Source: Falsiroseomonas sp046052145 (GTDB lineage Bacteria; Pseudomonadota; Alphaproteobacteria; Acetobacterales; Acetobacteraceae). Taken from it: a DNA stretch of 64,000 nucleotides. How positions within the stretch are numbered: the first letter of the stretch is position 1; every line of letters starts with the position of its first letter. Positions 25,190 through 33,500 of the stretch are shown here, one piece after another. The stretch spans positions 496,001 to 560,000 of the forward strand of contig JBJOMW010000001.1 in the NCBI GenBank assembly GCA_046052145.1, read 5' to 3'. Position numbers and translations under genes: made by a program. The notes below the pieces were generated by a model. It did no database searches and was not told the origin of the DNA. It worked only from the letters and a program-made list of their open reading frames with translations.

Positions 25190-25812
25190 TCACGAAAATC
25201 TGCGGCATCAACGACGCGGCCGCGATGCAGGCGGCGGCGGAGGCGGGCGCGGAGCTTGTCGGCTTCGTCTTCTTCCCGCCCTCGCCGCGCGCGGTCACGC
25301 CGGCGCAGGCCGCTGCGATCGCCGCGCCTGGCCCGGGGAAAGTCGGGCTGTTCGTGGACCCGACGGAGGACGAGATCGCCGCCGTGCTGGCCGCGCTGCC
25401 GCTCGATGTGATTCAGCTGCATGGGGAGGAGACGCCGGCGCGCTGCGCCGCCATCCGCGCGCGCTTCGGGTTGCCGGTGATGAAGGCGCTCGGCATCGCC
25501 TCTGCCGCCGATCTCGATGCGTTGGCGGATTACGCGCCGGTGGTGGACCGCTTCCTGCTGGATGCGAAGGCGCCGCCCGGCGCGCCGCTGCCCGGCGGCA
25601 ATGCCGCGCCCTTCGACTGGACGCTGACCGCAGGCCGCACCATCCCGCGCCCCTGGCTGCTGGCTGGCGGGCTGACGCCGGAGAATGTGGGGCAGGCCAT
25701 CGCCGTCTCCGGCGCGCCGGGCGTGGATGTTTCCTCCGGCGTCGAGCGCGCGCGGGGCGTCAAGGACCCCGCGCGGATTGCGGCCTTCGTCGCGGCCGCG
25801 CGCGCGGCCTGA
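25186..25812 (+). CDS. trpF: Phosphoribosylanthranilate isomerase
   Basis: 208 residues from a GTG at 25186 overlapping the pyrF stop. The catalytic cysteine and aspartate are in KICGIND and FVDPTEDE, and the phosphate-binding end is LLAGGLTPENV...VDVSSGVE. It acts in tryptophan synthesis. In many alphaproteobacteria trpF is followed by trpBA; here it is followed by a structured repeat element and a convergent gene, so trpBA must lie elsewhere. Confidence 0.95.
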   Translation: MITKICGINDAAAMQAAAEAGAELVGFVFFPPSPRAVTPAQAAAIAAPGPGKVGLFVDPTEDEIAAVLAALPLDVIQLHGEETPARCAAIRARFGLPVMKALGIASAADLDALADYAPVVDRFLLDAKAPPGAPLPGGNAAPFDWTLTAGRTIPRPWLLAGGLTPENVGQAIAVSGAPGVDVSSGVERARGVKDPARIAAFVAAARAA

Positions 25813-25846
25813 TCAGGCTGCGCGGCGTTGGTGGTGATCCGATGGC

Positions 25847-25981
25847 GGCCGGCGTTCTTCACGCCGGCCGAGGCCGCGAATGCGGCCCGCCGCTTATGCG
25901 GCGAGCCAAGCCCGCGGAGGCGGGCGCCGGCGCTTGAGGGGCGGGAATGTTTTAACATTCACGCCGCCCGGTATCACAGAA
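25847..25981 (+). repeat. Five-hairpin intergenic element, copy 1
   Basis: Five consecutive perfect hairpins fill the gap between trpF and ilvE. Hairpin 1 has 9-bp arms at 25847-25855/25861-25869. Hairpin 2 is GGCCGC-GAAT-GCGGCC (25872-25887). Hairpin 3 is CGCCGC-TTAT-GCGGCG (25888-25903). Hairpin 4 is GCCCGC-GGAG-GCGGGC (25910-25925). Hairpin 5 is GAATGTT-TT-AACATTC (25945-25960). Linkers AGCCAA and CTTGAGGGG and the tail GGTAT recur in copy 2 at 39.6 kb on the other strand. The element lies sense-oriented 34 bases after the trpF stop, and its tail runs into the ilvE stop codon. Confidence 0.85.
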
Positions 25982-26828
25982 TGCGCCAGTTCGCCTCGGC
26001 CCATTCGAAATAGGTGGCGCGCGCCTTCAGCGCCATCGGGCCAGGCTGCATGGCGCGGCCATTGTAATTCGTGCAGGGCAGGACCTTGGCGTAGTTGCCG
26101 GTCGAGAAAATCTCATCCGCCGTCTCCAGCTCCTCCGGCAGGACGCGGCGTTCCTCCACCGGCACGCCAGCCTCGCGCAGCAGATGCAGCACGCGCTGGC
26201 GCGTGATGCCGTTGAGGAAGGTACCGTTGATGGCCGGCGTCACCACCACGCCATCCTTGGCGAACATCAGATTCGCGCTGGCGAATTCCGCGACATTGCC
26301 GAGCGCATCGCACATCACCGCATTGTCGAAGCCGCGCTCCGCCGCCCAGGTCGCGGCGCGCGCGCCATTGGGGTAGAGGCAGGAGGCCTTGGCATCCGTC
26401 GGCGCCATGTCCGGCGCGGGGCGGCGATACGGGACCAGGCAGGCGGAGAAACCCTGCCAGGCCGGCAGCGGGCTGTCATACAGCGATAGCACGAAATCGG
26501 TGCTGTCGGGATCGGGCCGCGCGCTGCCGATGCCCTTGCGGATGAAGAACATCGGCCGGATGTAGAGCGTGGCGTCCGGGCCCATGCGGCTTATGCCCTC
26601 GCGGCAGAGCGCTTCGATCTCCGCGGCGGCGATCTTCGGCCGCATCAGCATCTTCACCGCGCTTTCGACGCAACGCGCCGCGTGGCGGTCGAGGTCGGGG
26701 GCCACGCCCTTGATGGACCGCCCGCCGTCGAAGATCACGGAGCCGAGCCAGAAGGCGTGGTCCATCGGGCCGGTGAGCTTCGGCTCCTCGGTCATCCACT
26801 GCCCATCGTACCAGAACACGCCCGCCAT
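25974..26828 (-). CDS. ilvE: Branched-chain amino acid aminotransferase-like (class IV PLP enzyme)
   Basis: 284 residues. The class IV fold shows DHAFWLGSVIFDGGR, a PLP lysine in DAKASCLYPNG, and the cofactor-binding NVAEFASANLMF and GITRQRVL segments. Transamination of Leu, Ile and Val is the usual function. The variant GSVIFDG and the unusual end KARATYFEWAEANWRIL leave room for D-amino-acid or other class IV activity. Transcribed alone toward trpF. Confidence 0.85.
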   Translation of the reverse strand: MAGVFWYDGQWMTEEPKLTGPMDHAFWLGSVIFDGGRSIKGVAPDLDRHAARCVESAVKMLMRPKIAAAEIEALCREGISRMGPDATLYIRPMFFIRKGIGSARPDPDSTDFVLSLYDSPLPAWQGFSACLVPYRRPAPDMAPTDAKASCLYPNGARAATWAAERGFDNAVMCDALGNVAEFASANLMFAKDGVVVTPAINGTFLNGITRQRVLHLLREAGVPVEERRVLPEELETADEIFSTGNYAKVLPCTNYNGRAMQPGPMALKARATYFEWAEANWRIL

Positions 26829-26950
26829 CTTCGCTCCTGCGATCCCGCTTTCCTGATCGCGCGATCCTACGCGCTGATCGCCCCCGGGTTGAACCCCTTT
26901 CCGGCGGCTTCTAGGCTGCGGCCATCCGCAAGATCTCGGGGGGAAACGCG

Positions 26951-27235
26951 ATGACGATCCATTTCGTCGTCCATGACGAAGGCGACAGCGTCGGCGTTGT
27001 GGTGGTGGAAGGCCTGAAGGCCGGCAGCCGCATCAATGGCTGGATCATGGACCAGGATAAGATGATCGAGTTCGACGCGAAGTCGGACATTCCGATCGGC
27101 CATAAGCTGGCGATCAAGCCCATCGCCTCGGGCGACACCATCGTCAAATACGGCGTGGATATCGGCAAGGCGGTCGCGGCGATCGGCGCTGGCGAACACC
27201 TGCATGTCCACAACGTCAAGACGAAGCGCTGGTAA
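26951..27235 (+). CDS. suyA: SAF-domain small subunit of a SuyA/UxaA-type lyase
   Basis: 94 residues, a single SAF domain: IHFVVHDEGDSVGVVVVEG ... SGDTIVKYGVDIGKA ... HVHNVKTKRW. The HVHN..K end is the metal/substrate part seen in the N-terminal domain of altronate and galactarate dehydratases and in the separate alpha subunit of (2R)-sulfolactate sulfo-lyase. The stand-alone length and the partner's length (391 residues) match SuyA/SuyB best. It has GGGGGGAAA upstream and is followed by the large subunit after 13 bases. The substrate is inferred. Confidence 0.65.
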   Translation: MTIHFVVHDEGDSVGVVVVEGLKAGSRINGWIMDQDKMIEFDAKSDIPIGHKLAIKPIASGDTIVKYGVDIGKAVAAIGAGEHLHVHNVKTKRW

Positions 27236-27248
27236 GGGAAACGCCACG

Positions 27249-28424
27249 ATGGGCATGAATCTGAAGGGCGCGTCCTTCGAAGGCTGGCGCCGTGAGAATG
27301 GCCGGATGGGCGTGCGCAACCACGTCATCATCCTGCCGGTGGACGACCTGTCCAACGCCGCCGCGGAAGCCGTCGCCAACAACATCAAGGGCGCGATGGC
27401 GATCCCGCACGCCTATGGCCGGCTGCAATTCGGCGCCGACCTTGATCTGCACTTCCGCACCCTGATCGGCACGGGCTGCAACCCGAATGTCGCGGGCGTC
27501 GTCGTCATCGGCATCGAGCCGGGCTGGACCGGCAAGATCGTCGAGGGCATTGCGAAGTCGGGCACGCCGGTCGAGGGCTTCGCCATCGAGCAGAATGGCG
27601 ACATCAACACCATCGCCAACGCGTCCCGCGCCGCCTATCGCCTGGTCAAGCACGCCTCGCGCCTGAAGAAGACGCGCGCCGACCTGACGGAGCTGTGGGT
27701 CAGCACGAAGTGTGGTGAATCCGACACGACCTCGGGCCTCGCCTCCTGCCCGACCGTGGGCAATGCCTTCGACAAGCTGTGGGAGAACGGCAACACGCTG
27801 GTCTTCGGCGAGACGAGCGAGATCACCGGCGGCGAGCACCTGGTGGCCGCGCGCTGCCGCACGCCAGAGATCGCCGACCAGTTCATGGCGATGTTCAACC
27901 GCTACCAGCGGATGATCGAGGCGAACAAGACCAACGACCTGTCCGAGAGCCAGCCGACCAAGGGCAATATCGAAGGTGGCCTCACCACCATCGAGGAGAA
28001 GGCGCTCGGCAACATCACCAAGATCGGCAAGAAGTGCCTGGTGGATGGCGTGCTCGACAAGGCCGAGGAACCGACGGGCCCCGGCCTGTGGTTCATGGAT
28101 TCGTCCTCCGCCGCGGCGGAGATGGTCACGCTCTGCGCGGCGTCGGGCTATGCGGTGCATTTCTTCCCGACGGGCCAGGGCAATGTGATCGGCAACCCGA
28201 TCCTGCCGGTGATCAAGCTGACCGCGAATCCGCGCACGCAGCGCACGATGAGCGAACACATCGATGTGGACGTCACCGGGCTTCTGCAGAAGCGGATCAA
28301 CATGGATGAGGCGGGCGAGGCGCTGCTGGACTGCATGCTGCGCACCGCCGATGGCGAGCTGACGGCGGCCGAGTTGCTCGGCCACCGCGAATTCAGCCTG
28401 ACGCGCCTGTACGAAAGCGCGTGA
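27249..28424 (+). CDS. suyB: SuyB/UxaA-type lyase large subunit, probable (2R)-sulfolactate sulfo-lyase beta
   Basis: 391 residues from MGMNLKG. Conserved blocks are RMGVRNHVIILPVDD, GTGCNPNVAGVVVIG, TKCGESDTTSGLASCPTVG and MDSSSAAAEMV. This is the catalytic UxaA fold, with cysteine and acidic metal ligands. SuyAB splits sulfolactate to pyruvate and sulfite. The downstream Ldh-family dehydrogenase is of the group that contains sulfolactate dehydrogenase ComC, which fits. No sulfite dehydrogenase or sulfonate exporter is visible nearby, so another hydroxy-acid remains possible. The codon use is slightly less extreme in G+C than its neighbours, with frequent lysine AAG. Confidence 0.65.
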   Translation: MGMNLKGASFEGWRRENGRMGVRNHVIILPVDDLSNAAAEAVANNIKGAMAIPHAYGRLQFGADLDLHFRTLIGTGCNPNVAGVVVIGIEPGWTGKIVEGIAKSGTPVEGFAIEQNGDINTIANASRAAYRLVKHASRLKKTRADLTELWVSTKCGESDTTSGLASCPTVGNAFDKLWENGNTLVFGETSEITGGEHLVAARCRTPEIADQFMAMFNRYQRMIEANKTNDLSESQPTKGNIEGGLTTIEEKALGNITKIGKKCLVDGVLDKAEEPTGPGLWFMDSSSAAAEMVTLCAASGYAVHFFPTGQGNVIGNPILPVIKLTANPRTQRTMSEHIDVDVTGLLQKRINMDEAGEALLDCMLRTADGELTAAELLGHREFSLTRLYESA

Positions 28425-28429
28425 CGATA

Positions 28430-28461
28430 CGCCCCGCGCCGGCACTGGCCGGCGCGGGGCG
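28430..28461 (+). terminator. 14-bp GC hairpin after suyB
   Basis: A perfect inverted repeat (CGCCCCGCGCCGGC, loop ACTG, GCCGGCGCGGGGCG) starts 6 bases after the suyB stop and ends 76 bases before the dehydrogenase start. No T-run follows. It could terminate or attenuate between the lyase pair and the dehydrogenase, or protect the 3' end of the suyAB mRNA. Confidence 0.6.
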
Positions 28462-28537
28462 CCCCTCGGTTGCAGGGGCAGATAGGGTGCGCGGGGTCAC
28501 CTGTGGTAAGGGCATCGTCCCGCATCCCGGTTGCCCC

Positions 28538-29566
28538 ATGCCCCGCCTTTCCCTCGACGACGCCCGATCCCTCGCTTGCGCTGCGCTCGAGCGCGCGGGC
28601 GCCAATCCGCGCATGGCCGCTGCGACCGCCACTGCGCTCGTCGCCGCTGAGGCCGAGGGCCAGTCGGGCCACGGCCTGTCGCGCGTCGCGCAATACGCCG
28701 CCTTCCTCCGCAACGGCCGCGCCGATGGCGCCGCTGAGCCTGCCATCATCGCCGAGCGCGGCGGTGCGGTGCTGGTGGATGCGCGCCACGGCCTGGCCTA
28801 TCCCGCGCTGAACCTGGCGGTGGAGGAAGTTGCGGCGCGCGCCGTGGCGCATGGCATCGCCTTCGCCGGCATCACCAACAGCCACCACAGCGGTGCGATG
28901 GGGTTGCCGGTGGCCGCACTCGCGCGGCGCGGGCTGGTGGCGCTGGCCTTCACCAATTCGCCGGCGGCGATGCCCGTGCCCGGCGGGCGGCGCGCGCTGA
29001 TGGGCACCAACCCCGTCGCCGCCGCCTTCCCGCGCCGCCCCACCCCGCCGGGCAAGCCCGGCGGGGACCCCGGCGTTGCCGATCCGCTGGTGATCGACAT
29101 GGCGCTGTCGGAAGTTGCGCGCGGGAAGATCATGGTCGCCGCGAAGGAAGGCCGCCCGATCCCCGAAGGCTGGGCGCTGGACGCGGAAGGCCAGCCCACC
29201 ACCGATGCGCGTGCGGCGCTCTCGGGCGCGATGCTCGCGATGGGCGGCACCAAGGGCGCGCTGCTCGCGCTGGTGGTGGAGCTGCTTTGCGTCGCGCTGA
29301 CCGGTGCGGCCTTCGGCTTCGAGGCCGACAGTTTCTTCGAGGAAGACGGCAACCGCCCGCGGCTCGGCCAGGCGATCCTCGTGGTGGATCCGGGCGCGCT
29401 GGCGGGGCAGGGCGTCTATCTCGACCGCATCGAGGCGCTGCTCGATGCGATGCAGGCCGATCCCGATGTGCGCCTGCCCGGCAGCCGCCGCGCCGGCCTC
29501 GCTGCGCGCGCCACGGCCGAGGGCATCGAGGTGCCGGCCGCCCTGCTGGCGGAGGCACCGCGATGA
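28538..29566 (+). CDS. Ldh-family (malate/L-lactate/sulfolactate) dehydrogenase
   Basis: 342 residues from MPRLSLDD. Family blocks are SGHGLSRVAQY, GIAFAGITNSHHSGAMG (catalytic histidine), and MGTNPVAAAFPR with the NAD(P) site ALSEVARGKI. The family includes malate, ureidoglycolate, delta1-piperideine and sulfolactate dehydrogenases. Next to SuyAB the ComC-type role, interconverting sulfolactate and sulfopyruvate, is the natural guess. A short Pro/Gly insertion (TPPGKPGGDPG) interrupts the middle. It overlaps the SPOUT gene by 4 bases. Confidence 0.8.
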   Translation: MPRLSLDDARSLACAALERAGANPRMAAATATALVAAEAEGQSGHGLSRVAQYAAFLRNGRADGAAEPAIIAERGGAVLVDARHGLAYPALNLAVEEVAARAVAHGIAFAGITNSHHSGAMGLPVAALARRGLVALAFTNSPAAMPVPGGRRALMGTNPVAAAFPRRPTPPGKPGGDPGVADPLVIDMALSEVARGKIMVAAKEGRPIPEGWALDAEGQPTTDARAALSGAMLAMGGTKGALLALVVELLCVALTGAAFGFEADSFFEEDGNRPRLGQAILVVDPGALAGQGVYLDRIEALLDAMQADPDVRLPGSRRAGLAARATAEGIEVPAALLAEAPR

Positions 29567-30327
29567 GCGGCGCCCTCCCGCCGGCGCCGCCGCCGGCCGA
29601 TACCGACCGCATCTGCGGACCCGCCGCCGTCGCCGCGCTCTTCGCCGTGCGTCCGGAAGCGGTGCTGCGCCTGTTCTACATGCCCACGCGCCGGCGCGAG
29701 GCCGGGGGCTTCTGCAAGCTGCTCGCCGCGGCCCGCAAACCCTATCGCGAAGTGCCGGCGGAGGAGCTGGCGCGCATCGCCGGCACCACGCATCACGGCG
29801 GCATCGTCGCCATCGCGGCGGCGCGCAGCGTGCCGGACCTTGCCGCGCCGTTTCCGGCCGCGCTGCTGGGTTCGCGGGTGCTGCCCGTGCTCGATGGGAT
29901 CGGCAATCCGCACAACCTTGGCGCCATCGCGCGCTCGGCGGCCTTCTTCGGCTGCACGGGGCTGCTGCTGTCGGGCGATCCGCGCCAGGCGGGGCTGTCG
30001 GATGCCGCCTACCGCACAGCGGAAGGCGGGCTTGAGCATCTGGCGATGCATCGCGTGCCGAACCTTGGCGTTGCGCTGCGCGCCATGGCGCCGCGTTTCA
30101 CCACCGTCGCCGCCGTGCCACGCGGCGGCGTCCCGCCTGAGGCGCTGCCGCGCGGCAAACCCTTCGCGCTGGTTTTGGGCAATGAGGAGGAGGGGCTGCC
30201 GCTCGCCACGCTGTCTGCCTGCGCGCAGCGCGTGACGCTGCCGGGCTCCGGCCGGGTGGAGAGCCTGAATGTCTCGGTGGCCTCGGCGGTGCTGATTCAC
30301 GCGCTGATGGCCCTGCCGCCGGGCTGA
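29563..30327 (+). CDS. SPOUT (TrmH/SpoU) family RNA 2'-O-methyltransferase
   Basis: 254 residues. The three SPOUT motifs are plain: NPHNLGAIARSAAFFG, LGNEEEGLP and LPGSGRVESLNVSVASAV, which form the knotted AdoMet site. The N-terminal substrate-binding domain (about 1-90) resembles that of rRNA G2251-type or tRNA enzymes. The target cannot be assigned. It is coupled to the dehydrogenase by ATGA overlap, which is probably coincidental in function. Confidence 0.9.
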   Translation: MSGALPPAPPPADTDRICGPAAVAALFAVRPEAVLRLFYMPTRRREAGGFCKLLAAARKPYREVPAEELARIAGTTHHGGIVAIAAARSVPDLAAPFPAALLGSRVLPVLDGIGNPHNLGAIARSAAFFGCTGLLLSGDPRQAGLSDAAYRTAEGGLEHLAMHRVPNLGVALRAMAPRFTTVAAVPRGGVPPEALPRGKPFALVLGNEEEGLPLATLSACAQRVTLPGSGRVESLNVSVASAVLIHALMALPPG

Positions 30328-30346
30328 CGCGCACCATCTTCCACCG

Positions 30347-31606
30347 ATGAGCGACGCTGACATCCTGGTGATCGGGGCCGGCGCGGCGGGGATCGCGGCG
30401 GCGCGCGTGGCGCTGGCTGCGGGGCGGCGCGTGCGCGTGCTGGAAGCGCGATCGCGCCTCGGCGGGCGGGCGCTGACCGATGGCGCGCTCGGCGTGCCCT
30501 TCGACCTCGGCGCGACCTGGCTGCACGATGCGGCGCGCAACCCGCTGGTGGAATTGGCGCGCGCGCTGGGTGTCGGGCTGACGGATAGCGATGCGGCGCG
30601 GCAGGAGGTGAGCTTCGTGGCGGGCCGCCGCGCCACCGCGGCCGAGATCGCCGCCTATGACGCCGCCTGGGCCGCCTTCGAACCGGCGATCCGCGCGCGT
30701 GCTGCGGTGCCCGGCCCGGATGTTCCCGCCGCCGTCGCCGCGCCGCGCGGCGGGCCCTGGGATGCGACTGTCGCCGCCTGGCAGGGCGAGGTGATCGCGG
30801 CCTGGCCGCTCGCCGCGATGAGCCTGCAGGATTTTGCGGCGAGCCTGCTCGGCGGCGCCAACCTGTTGCCGGCGGGCGGGCTCGGCGCGCTGCTCGCGCG
30901 GCTTGGCGAAGGCCTGCCGGTGACGACCGGCGCGCCGGTCACCCGGCTGGCCTGGGGCAACCGTGAGGCGGTGGCGGAGGGCCCTTTCGGCACGCTCCGC
31001 GCGCGCGCCGTGATCTGCACCGTGCCAACGAGCCTGCTGGCCGGCGCGGCCATCCGCTTCGATCCGCCGCTGCCGCTGGCGGTGCAGCAGGCGGCGCATG
31101 ACCTGCCGCTCGGGGCGGCGATCAAGCTGGGCTTGCGCGCGGCGGGCGCGGATCGGCTGGGCCTTCCCGCCCATGCCTCCACCGACCGGCAGGTGAGCAG
31201 CGACGAGGCGCTGGTGCCGATCACCTTCTGGCCGCAGGGCCAGCCCTTGGCCAGCGCCTGGATCGGCGGGCCGCTGGCGGCTGCGCTGGAGCGCGAAGGC
31301 CCCGCGGCGGCGGAAGCGCTGGTGCGCGAGGAGATCGCCGCGCGGCTCGGCAGCGAGGCGCCGCGCGCCTTCCGCCCGGGCGCGCTGGTCTCCGCCTGGC
31401 GGCGCGATCCCTGGTCGCTTGGCGTGTACAGCCATGCGCGAATCGGCGCGGCCGGGGCGCGTGCGGTGCTGGCCGCGCCGCTGGCCGGCGGGCGCCTCTG
31501 CTTCGCCGGGGAGGCCTGCCACACCGAAGGCCTGGCGGCGACGGTTGGCGGCGCCTGGCTGTCGGGTGAGGCGGCGGCTGCCCAGGCGATTGCGGCTTCT
31601 GCTTGA
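30347..31606 (+). CDS. FAD-dependent amine oxidase family protein
   Basis: 419 residues. The FAD fold GAGAAGIAAARVA is followed by RLGGRALTDG (GG motif). The C-terminal FAD site is CFAGEACHTEGLAATVGGAWLSG. It has no signal peptide. Flavin monoamine oxidases deaminate amines or polyamines; the substrate is not evident. The gene leads directly into the Mla operon (33 bases before mlaE) and may share its promoter. Confidence 0.85.
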   Translation: MSDADILVIGAGAAGIAAARVALAAGRRVRVLEARSRLGGRALTDGALGVPFDLGATWLHDAARNPLVELARALGVGLTDSDAARQEVSFVAGRRATAAEIAAYDAAWAAFEPAIRARAAVPGPDVPAAVAAPRGGPWDATVAAWQGEVIAAWPLAAMSLQDFAASLLGGANLLPAGGLGALLARLGEGLPVTTGAPVTRLAWGNREAVAEGPFGTLRARAVICTVPTSLLAGAAIRFDPPLPLAVQQAAHDLPLGAAIKLGLRAAGADRLGLPAHASTDRQVSSDEALVPITFWPQGQPLASAWIGGPLAAALEREGPAAAEALVREEIAARLGSEAPRAFRPGALVSAWRRDPWSLGVYSHARIGAAGARAVLAAPLAGGRLCFAGEACHTEGLAATVGGAWLSGEAAAAQAIAASA

Positions 31607-31638
31607 CCTGGGGCGGTCCCGACCGACTTGATGCAGCA

Positions 31639-32754
31639 ATGAACCCGACCGCGACGGAACACGCCGCCGCCTTCGAGACCCGCCAGGAGGCGGACGCGCG
31701 CGTGATCGCGCTCTCCGGCCGGCTCGACACCACGGCGGCGGCCGCGCTGTGGCCCGCGCTGATGGCCCAGGCGGCTGGCGGGCCGGCGGTGCTCGACCTC
31801 ACGGAGCTCTCGGCGCTCGACACCACCGGGGCGACGCTGCTTCTGCAAGCCGAGGCGGCTGGGGCGGGCAATGCGATCCGCGGCGCGGCCCCGCAGGTTG
31901 GCGCCGTGCTGGAGCGCGTGCGCGCCGCGCTGGCCGCGCCGCGCCCGAAGCCAGAGCGCGGTCATGGGCTCTTGGCGCGCATCGGCGAGGCGACCTGGAG
32001 CCTCGGGCGCGGCCTGCGCGACGCCACGACCTTCCTCGGCGAGCTGACGGTCACCGCGCTGGGCACGCTGCTGCGGCCCACGCGGCTGCGCGGGCGGGAA
32101 GTGCTGCGGCACCTGGACGAGGCCGGCACGCGCGCCTTTCCGCTGACCGTGCTGCTGGGCTTCCTGCTCGGCGTGATCCTGGCCTTCCAATCGGCGATCC
32201 CGCTCCGCCGCTTCGGGGCGGAGATCTTCGTGCCGAACCTGGTCGGCATCTCGCTGCTGCGGGAATTGGGGCCGTTGATGGCGGGCGTGGTTCTGGCCGG
32301 GCGCACCGGCAGCGCCTATGCCGCCGAGCTCGGCACGATGAGCGTGAATGAGGAAGTGGCGGCGCTGCGCGTGATGGGGATCGACCCGATGGCGCTGCTG
32401 GTGCTGCCGCGCGTGCTGGCGGGCTTGCTGGTGATGCCGGTGCTGTCGTTGCTGCTGACGCTGGCGGGGCTGGCGGGCATGACGCTGATCATGGGCATGC
32501 TGGGCTTCCCGCTAACCACGGTGCTGCAGCAGCTATCCAGCTGGTTGAAGCTGTCGGACCTGCTGGGCGGGCTGGTGAAGGCCGCGGTGTTCGGCCTGGC
32601 GATCGCCGCGATCGGGTGCCGGTCGGGGCTCGGCGCGGGCCGCGGGCCGCGGGCGGTGGGCGATGCGGCCACCGCCGCGGTGGTGGGCGGGATCGTGTCC
32701 ATCATCGTGCTCGATGGCATCTTCGCGGTGGCCTATGAAAGGCTCGGGCTGTGA
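31639..32754 (+). CDS. mlaE: MlaE-family ABC permease with N-terminal STAS domain
   Basis: 371 residues. Residues 15-100 form a STAS domain (VIALSGRLDTTAAAALWPAL, LSALDTTGATLL), and residues 115-371 the MlaE permease with the family block FGAEIFVPNLVGISLLRELGP and GRTGSAYAAELGTM. The STAS part replaces the separate MlaB of E. coli. With MlaF and MlaD it moves phospholipid between the membranes. The start was set at ATG 31639; an earlier ATG adds 12 residues overlapping the oxidase gene. Confidence 0.9.
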   Translation: MNPTATEHAAAFETRQEADARVIALSGRLDTTAAAALWPALMAQAAGGPAVLDLTELSALDTTGATLLLQAEAAGAGNAIRGAAPQVGAVLERVRAALAAPRPKPERGHGLLARIGEATWSLGRGLRDATTFLGELTVTALGTLLRPTRLRGREVLRHLDEAGTRAFPLTVLLGFLLGVILAFQSAIPLRRFGAEIFVPNLVGISLLRELGPLMAGVVLAGRTGSAYAAELGTMSVNEEVAALRVMGIDPMALLVLPRVLAGLLVMPVLSLLLTLAGLAGMTLIMGMLGFPLTTVLQQLSSWLKLSDLLGGLVKAAVFGLAIAAIGCRSGLGAGRGPRAVGDAATAAVVGGIVSIIVLDGIFAVAYERLGL

Positions 32755-33500
32755 GCGCGCCCGTCATCGTCGCCGAGGGGCTCACCGCGGGCTTCGGAGA
32801 TCGGGTGCTGTTCCGCGACGTCTCCTTCGAGGTGCGCCGCGGTGAGGTCTTCGTGATCCTCGGCGGGTCGGGCTGCGGCAAATCCACGCTGCTCAAGCTG
32901 ATGATCGGCCTGGTGCCGCCGCGGTCGGGGCAGGTTTCGATCCTGGGGACCGATGTCTGGACGGCCGAGGGTGCGGCGCGGCTTGCGCTGCTGCGCCAGA
33001 TCGGTGTGATGTGGCAACAAGGTGCCCTGTTCGGATCGCAGACGCTGCTGGAGAATGTGGAGATGCCGCTGGCCGAGCATACGCGGCTGAGCCCCGCCGC
33101 CCGGGCGGAGGTGGCGCGCGCCAAGCTTGGCCTGGTCGGGCTGTCGGAAGCCGCGGGGCGGCTACCGTCCGAGGTCTCGGGCGGCATGCTGAAGCGCGCG
33201 GGGATTGCGCGCGCGCTGGCGCTCGACCCGCCGATCCTGTTCCTGGATGAGCCGTCCGCGGGGCTCGACCCGATCACCTCGGCGGGGCTGGATGCGCTGA
33301 TCAAGGATCTTGCGCGCTCGCTCGGCACCACTTTCGTCGTGGTGACGCATGAGCTGGCCTCCATCATCGAGATCGGGGATCGCTGCATCATGCTCGACCG
33401 TGAGGCGCAGGGCGTGATCGCCACCGGCGACCCGAAGCGCCTGCGGGAGGAGAGCACGCAGCCGACCGTGCGCGCCTTCTTCCGGCGGGAGGCCGCATGA
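32751..33500 (+). CDS. mlaF: MlaF-type ABC transporter ATP-binding protein
   Basis: 249 residues, complete ATPase: Walker A GGSGCGKST (38-46), signature VSGGM (143-147), Walker B ILFLDEP (163-169), and switch histidine in VVTHEL. It pairs with MlaE on the cytoplasmic side. Overlaps mlaE and mlaD by 4 bases each. Confidence 0.95.
   Translation: MSAPVIVAEGLTAGFGDRVLFRDVSFEVRRGEVFVILGGSGCGKSTLLKLMIGLVPPRSGQVSILGTDVWTAEGAARLALLRQIGVMWQQGALFGSQTLLENVEMPLAEHTRLSPAARAEVARAKLGLVGLSEAAGRLPSEVSGGMLKRAGIARALALDPPILFLDEPSAGLDPITSAGLDALIKDLARSLGTTFVVVTHELASIIEIGDRCIMLDREAQGVIATGDPKRLREESTQPTVRAFFRREAA

Noticed and set aside
26855..26866. Palindrome GATCGCGCGATC between ilvE and suyA
   Set aside because: Short, self-complementary GC/AT steps are common in this genome; no second copy or conserved spacing supports an operator.
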